From: an uncultured Clostridia bacterium
Lineage (GTDB): Bacteria; Bacillota; Clostridia; Christensenellales; Borkfalkiaceae
Assembly: GCA_905235815.1 (NCBI GenBank)
Contig: CAJOMT010000015.1
Span: forward strand, 1 to 18,815
Direction of reading: 5' to 3'
DNA length: 18,815 nt
Every line of letters begins with the position of its first letter. The first letter of the stretch is position 1. Below, piece by piece: positions 16,422 to 18,815 of this stretch. The notes beneath the pieces were generated by a model. That model searched no databases. It was not told the origin of the DNA and worked only from the letters and a program-made list of their open reading frames with translations. A program made the position numbers and the translations under genes.

Positions 16422-18025
16422 TTCTTGCACCTCATTTTCTTAATCGCAAACAAAATGCCGAACATTCCTATAACGCAACCGCTCGTACCGACGGAACCGC
16501 TACAACTGCTACTGCTATACCCGTCAAAATCCATACCGTCTTTGATAAGCTGCCCCGGCAGTTTTGAATCGTAATATCCGTAATCGCCTGAGTTTTCAAG
16601 TATATTTCCGGACGTCTTTTCTATTCCCGTAAGAACGTCGCCTTGATAATCTCTGTTCGTTATCTTTATGTTATCGAGCGCAAAATTTGCCTTTATAACG
16701 TTGTCGGTCTGACCGACGCCGTATCCGAGAAACGTTATATAACCTCTCTTCAATTTGTATTCTTTCGTAAAGACGTGATAATATTCGGCTTCGTCATCCC
16801 ACTTGATGCCGAGACTATAAACGCCGTCTATACACGAAAACGCAACGTTAAGCGTTCTGCCCTCGTTCGCCATGTTCCATATATCGTAATTATCCGGTAA
16901 TACGTAGGTCGTTCTGCCGCTTGCATAGCCGAATAATACATACGAACCGCCGAGAGTATTTCCCTTATTATCGTAGTTTCCTTTAAAACTCAAGAAGCAC
17001 GAGTCGGGATTATTCGTGATAATTCTATCCGCTCCGAGTACGGCGGTCGCATCGCTCGCATTTATTCCGCAAATTACGCCTATCCAGTTGCAAACTGCCG
17101 TCTTTAAAGTGCCGTTTGCGTTGTAGAGCGGTTCTCTCTGCACATACGGAACGTCAAAACTCATCTCGAAGTTGCTGTACTCATACCTCGTCGTAACAGA
17201 ACTTTGATTGCAATCGATGAAACGCAACTGACTGCCGTCTGCCGCAACGCCTTTGAGGTAAGGTGCGTCGTTATATAAACTCCAAACGCTCATATTGATA
17301 AAATCATCGCTGAAATCGTCGTTTATATTTACGTTTTCCGGTCTGTCGTAAAAATGATTGTTGACGGATAAAGAACTTACGCTGCCAATGCTGTACTGCT
17401 CGTCGTTGGACGCACCCGTCTCCATAAAGCCGTAATAACCGCTGATTCCGTCAGCCGCAACTGCGCCGTTAAAGATCGGTTCTCCGTTTATTTTGACTTC
17501 CAATACGTTCGGATATAATCCCTTGACTTCAAACGCCCATTCCGAGCCGCTGAGCGTTACTTTGTTTTGCAAATGCTCCGTAACGTTTTTATCCTCGTCG
17601 TAAGAACATACCCCCGCCGCAAATCCGTTGCCTTTTTTCTCAACGTAAATATACGTGGTATTCGAGTCGCCTACGATATAACTCAATCTGCCGAAACCGA
17701 CGCCTATACCAAAACGCTTTCCGGCTGTCATTTCGGAAACGGCAAGCGTTGCCGAAATGTCGAACGTACTGCCGTCAAAATCGGCGTAGATTTTGGTTCT
17801 TGACAAAAACCTTGCGTCCCGAAGGGAGTTCTTGGCAAAATTGATAGTTCCGTTCTTTACAGTAACGTTTCTGTCTACTACCCATTCTTTGGTGTTAAGC
17901 GTACCTTGCACGTCTTCAAGATCCATCGTGCCGGCAAGCGCTTTATTTACATTTATCTCGGTTGCGCCGAAAATTGCCAGCGCAAACACCGCGATAAAGC
18001 ATAACATCAATAACCTTTTCTTCAT
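16418..18025 (-). CDS. Secreted two-domain surface protein with Cys-type C-terminal tag
   Basis: Function not recognised; likely a glycan-binding surface protein. The 535 residues have a signal peptide (MKKRLLMLCF..., cleavage near ALA31). Two tandem beta-sandwich domains resembling concanavalin/LamG folds follow (about 35-225 and 228-465). Each opens with an F/W-containing stretch (NDDFSDDFINMSVW in the second), contains repeated FEMSFDV/FDISATL strands, and closes with a similar strand (IGSVSSLSV; FALDNIKIT). No catalytic motif was found. After a linker comes SSSSCSG with Cys508, a hydrophobic segment (517-528) and KKMRCKK. This architecture matches the end of the large repeat protein in the same operon. 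GAGGG lies before the ATG, 10 bp after the binding protein stop. The last codons double as the RBS for the downstream lipoprotein. Confidence 0.85.
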   Translation of the reverse strand: MKKRLLMLCFIAVFALAIFGATEINVNKALAGTMDLEDVQGTLNTKEWVVDRNVTVKNGTINFAKNSLRDARFLSRTKIYADFDGSTFDISATLAVSEMTAGKRFGIGVGFGRLSYIVGDSNTTYIYVEKKGNGFAAGVCSYDEDKNVTEHLQNKVTLSGSEWAFEVKGLYPNVLEVKINGEPIFNGAVAADGISGYYGFMETGASNDEQYSIGSVSSLSVNNHFYDRPENVNINDDFSDDFINMSVWSLYNDAPYLKGVAADGSQLRFIDCNQSSVTTRYEYSNFEMSFDVPYVQREPLYNANGTLKTAVCNWIGVICGINASDATAVLGADRIITNNPDSCFLSFKGNYDNKGNTLGGSYVLFGYASGRTTYVLPDNYDIWNMANEGRTLNVAFSCIDGVYSLGIKWDDEAEYYHVFTKEYKLKRGYITFLGYGVGQTDNVIKANFALDNIKITNRDYQGDVLTGIEKTSGNILENSGDYGYYDSKLPGQLIKDGMDFDGYSSSSCSGSVGTSGCVIGMFGILFAIKKMRCKK

Positions 18026-18035
18026 ATTTTCCCTC

Positions 18036-18815
18036 TTATTTTAATCCGGCTTGCGTAAGAGCGCTGTCCCAATAACTATTATAGTAGGTCTTACACTTCT
18101 GCCAATATTGTCCTGCAGTCAACTGATCTTTCGGGTTCGACGCAGTAAAGTCGGCAGCCGGATAATTGACGCTTATAGACGGCCAGAATTCATTTATCGC
18201 TGACGAGAAATAGAACAATTTATACGACTTTGCCCTATATACGTACGATGCATTCTGCATCAATGCGTCTGCGGATTTCATGAAAACACTCCATTTCGAA
18301 GTATCCACCGTACCCGTAGTCGGAGTAACGGTTGTACGAACGTGTAATTCGTCCGTATATATTGCAAGCGCCTCGTCGGAATTCATAAATTGTATGAATT
18401 TCTTAGCCCATTCCTTACCGTTTGCATAATTAGGAATGATGGCTCTGTTTGATATAGCCTCGGAATACGTGATTTTGCGTGCCTCTGCGACTGCGTCTAT
18501 AACGTCTTTGGAATATTCGTTTATTATGGCCGCATCGTATTCGCTCGACGCATTGTTTACGGTACCTGCCGCATAATCTGCGCTGTCTACGTAAGAAACT
18601 ATTTCCGCCAAAGAGTAATCGTCTTCAATCCCGAGTTTGTCGGCAAGCGAACTTATTACCGGCAACTTCATAAACGCAAACTCGATATTCGTCTTGGTAT
18701 TTCTCATTTCATTTTCGAGCCAGCTGCCGTTCGGCATCAGATGAGATATCTCCGGTAAAAAGGAAATCTATCTGATTGGCATTCATCATATAGACAAGAG
18801 AATTATCATTATCAT
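18036..18815 (-). CDS. Sugar ABC transporter substrate-binding protein, C-terminal part, partial, with an apparent frameshift
   Basis: Extracellular solute-binding protein of the family 1/carbohydrate type, expected to deliver oligosaccharides to membrane permeases encoded further upstream, outside the window. The clear block is PNGSWLENEM at the beginning of the uninterrupted frame (ATG at 18737), a sequence found in the middle of such proteins. The rest (AIIPNYANGKEWAKKFIQFMNSDEALAIYTD, then NEFWPSI and QYWQKCKTYYN) is a normal C-terminal half. Upstream of 18737 this frame has stops. The reading frame starting at 18813 is open and gives YMMNANQIDFLFTGDIS. Joining the two by removing one base between about 18738 and 18761 gives the family's FLxG-4-residue-PNGSW spacing. 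So the gene continues off the window and has one indel, which may be an assembly error. It is the first visible gene of the glycan operon. Confidence 0.8.

Noticed and set aside
18719..18813. The other frame at the right edge reads like the ComEC metallo-beta-lactamase motif (FLFTGDIS)
   Set aside because: The match is short. The same stretch fits the binding protein family's FLxG...PNGSW spacing once one base is removed, and the PNGSWLENEM block follows directly. A frameshift is the simpler explanation.

Overview
All genes in this window read leftward (minus strand), at ordinary bacterial density with no gap above 160 bp. The sequence suggests an uncultured gut-type Clostridia (Bacillota) genome. 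Evidence for this is Gram-positive style lipoproteins and surface proteins without outer-membrane components, purine-rich GAGG/AGGAG ribosome binding sites, InlB/Listeria-Bacteroides type repeats and a Firmicutes-type zinc-binding lipoprotein. The organism itself is an inference. No rRNA, tRNA, insertion sequence, CRISPR array or phage gene was seen.

Three transcription units are visible, given here in the direction of transcription. (1) Positions 18815 to 7417 hold a glycan-use operon of seven genes with tiny gaps or overlaps. In order: the 3' part of a sugar ABC transporter binding protein; a secreted two-domain surface protein; a lipoprotein with a glycosidase-like barrel; a large repeat-containing surface protein; a cytoplasmic relative of the barrel lipoprotein; a GH78-type alpha-L-rhamnosidase-like enzyme; and a glycerol-1-phosphate dehydrogenase (AraM) family protein. 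A strong hairpin terminator follows. The likely flow is glycan capture and trimming at the surface, import through the binding protein, then intracellular trimming; the substrate is unknown and may contain rhamnose. (2) Positions 7336 to 2501 hold a housekeeping operon with its own promoter: lgt, a small four-helix membrane protein, pncB, a coiled-coil protein, lspA and an RluD-type pseudouridine synthase. It ends in a terminator whose stem starts inside the last codons. Both lgt and lspA, which mature lipoproteins, are in it. (3) Positions 2470 to 1 hold a zinc-uptake operon, zur-like regulator, znuA, znuC and znuB (cut by the window edge). It has a consensus sigma-70 promoter with a perfect 9-5-9 palindrome placed as a repressor site.

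The points most worth a second look are: cysteine-containing C-terminal tags (Ser run, Cys-Gly/Ser, hydrophobic helix, basic end) on the two surface proteins, resembling a sorting signal other than LPXTG; a pair of 'DEP' barrel proteins, one extracellular and one cytoplasmic, in a single operon; an AraM-family dehydrogenase in a rhamnosidase operon; and two apparent single-base frameshifts, in the zur-like gene and in the binding protein gene, which may be assembly errors.
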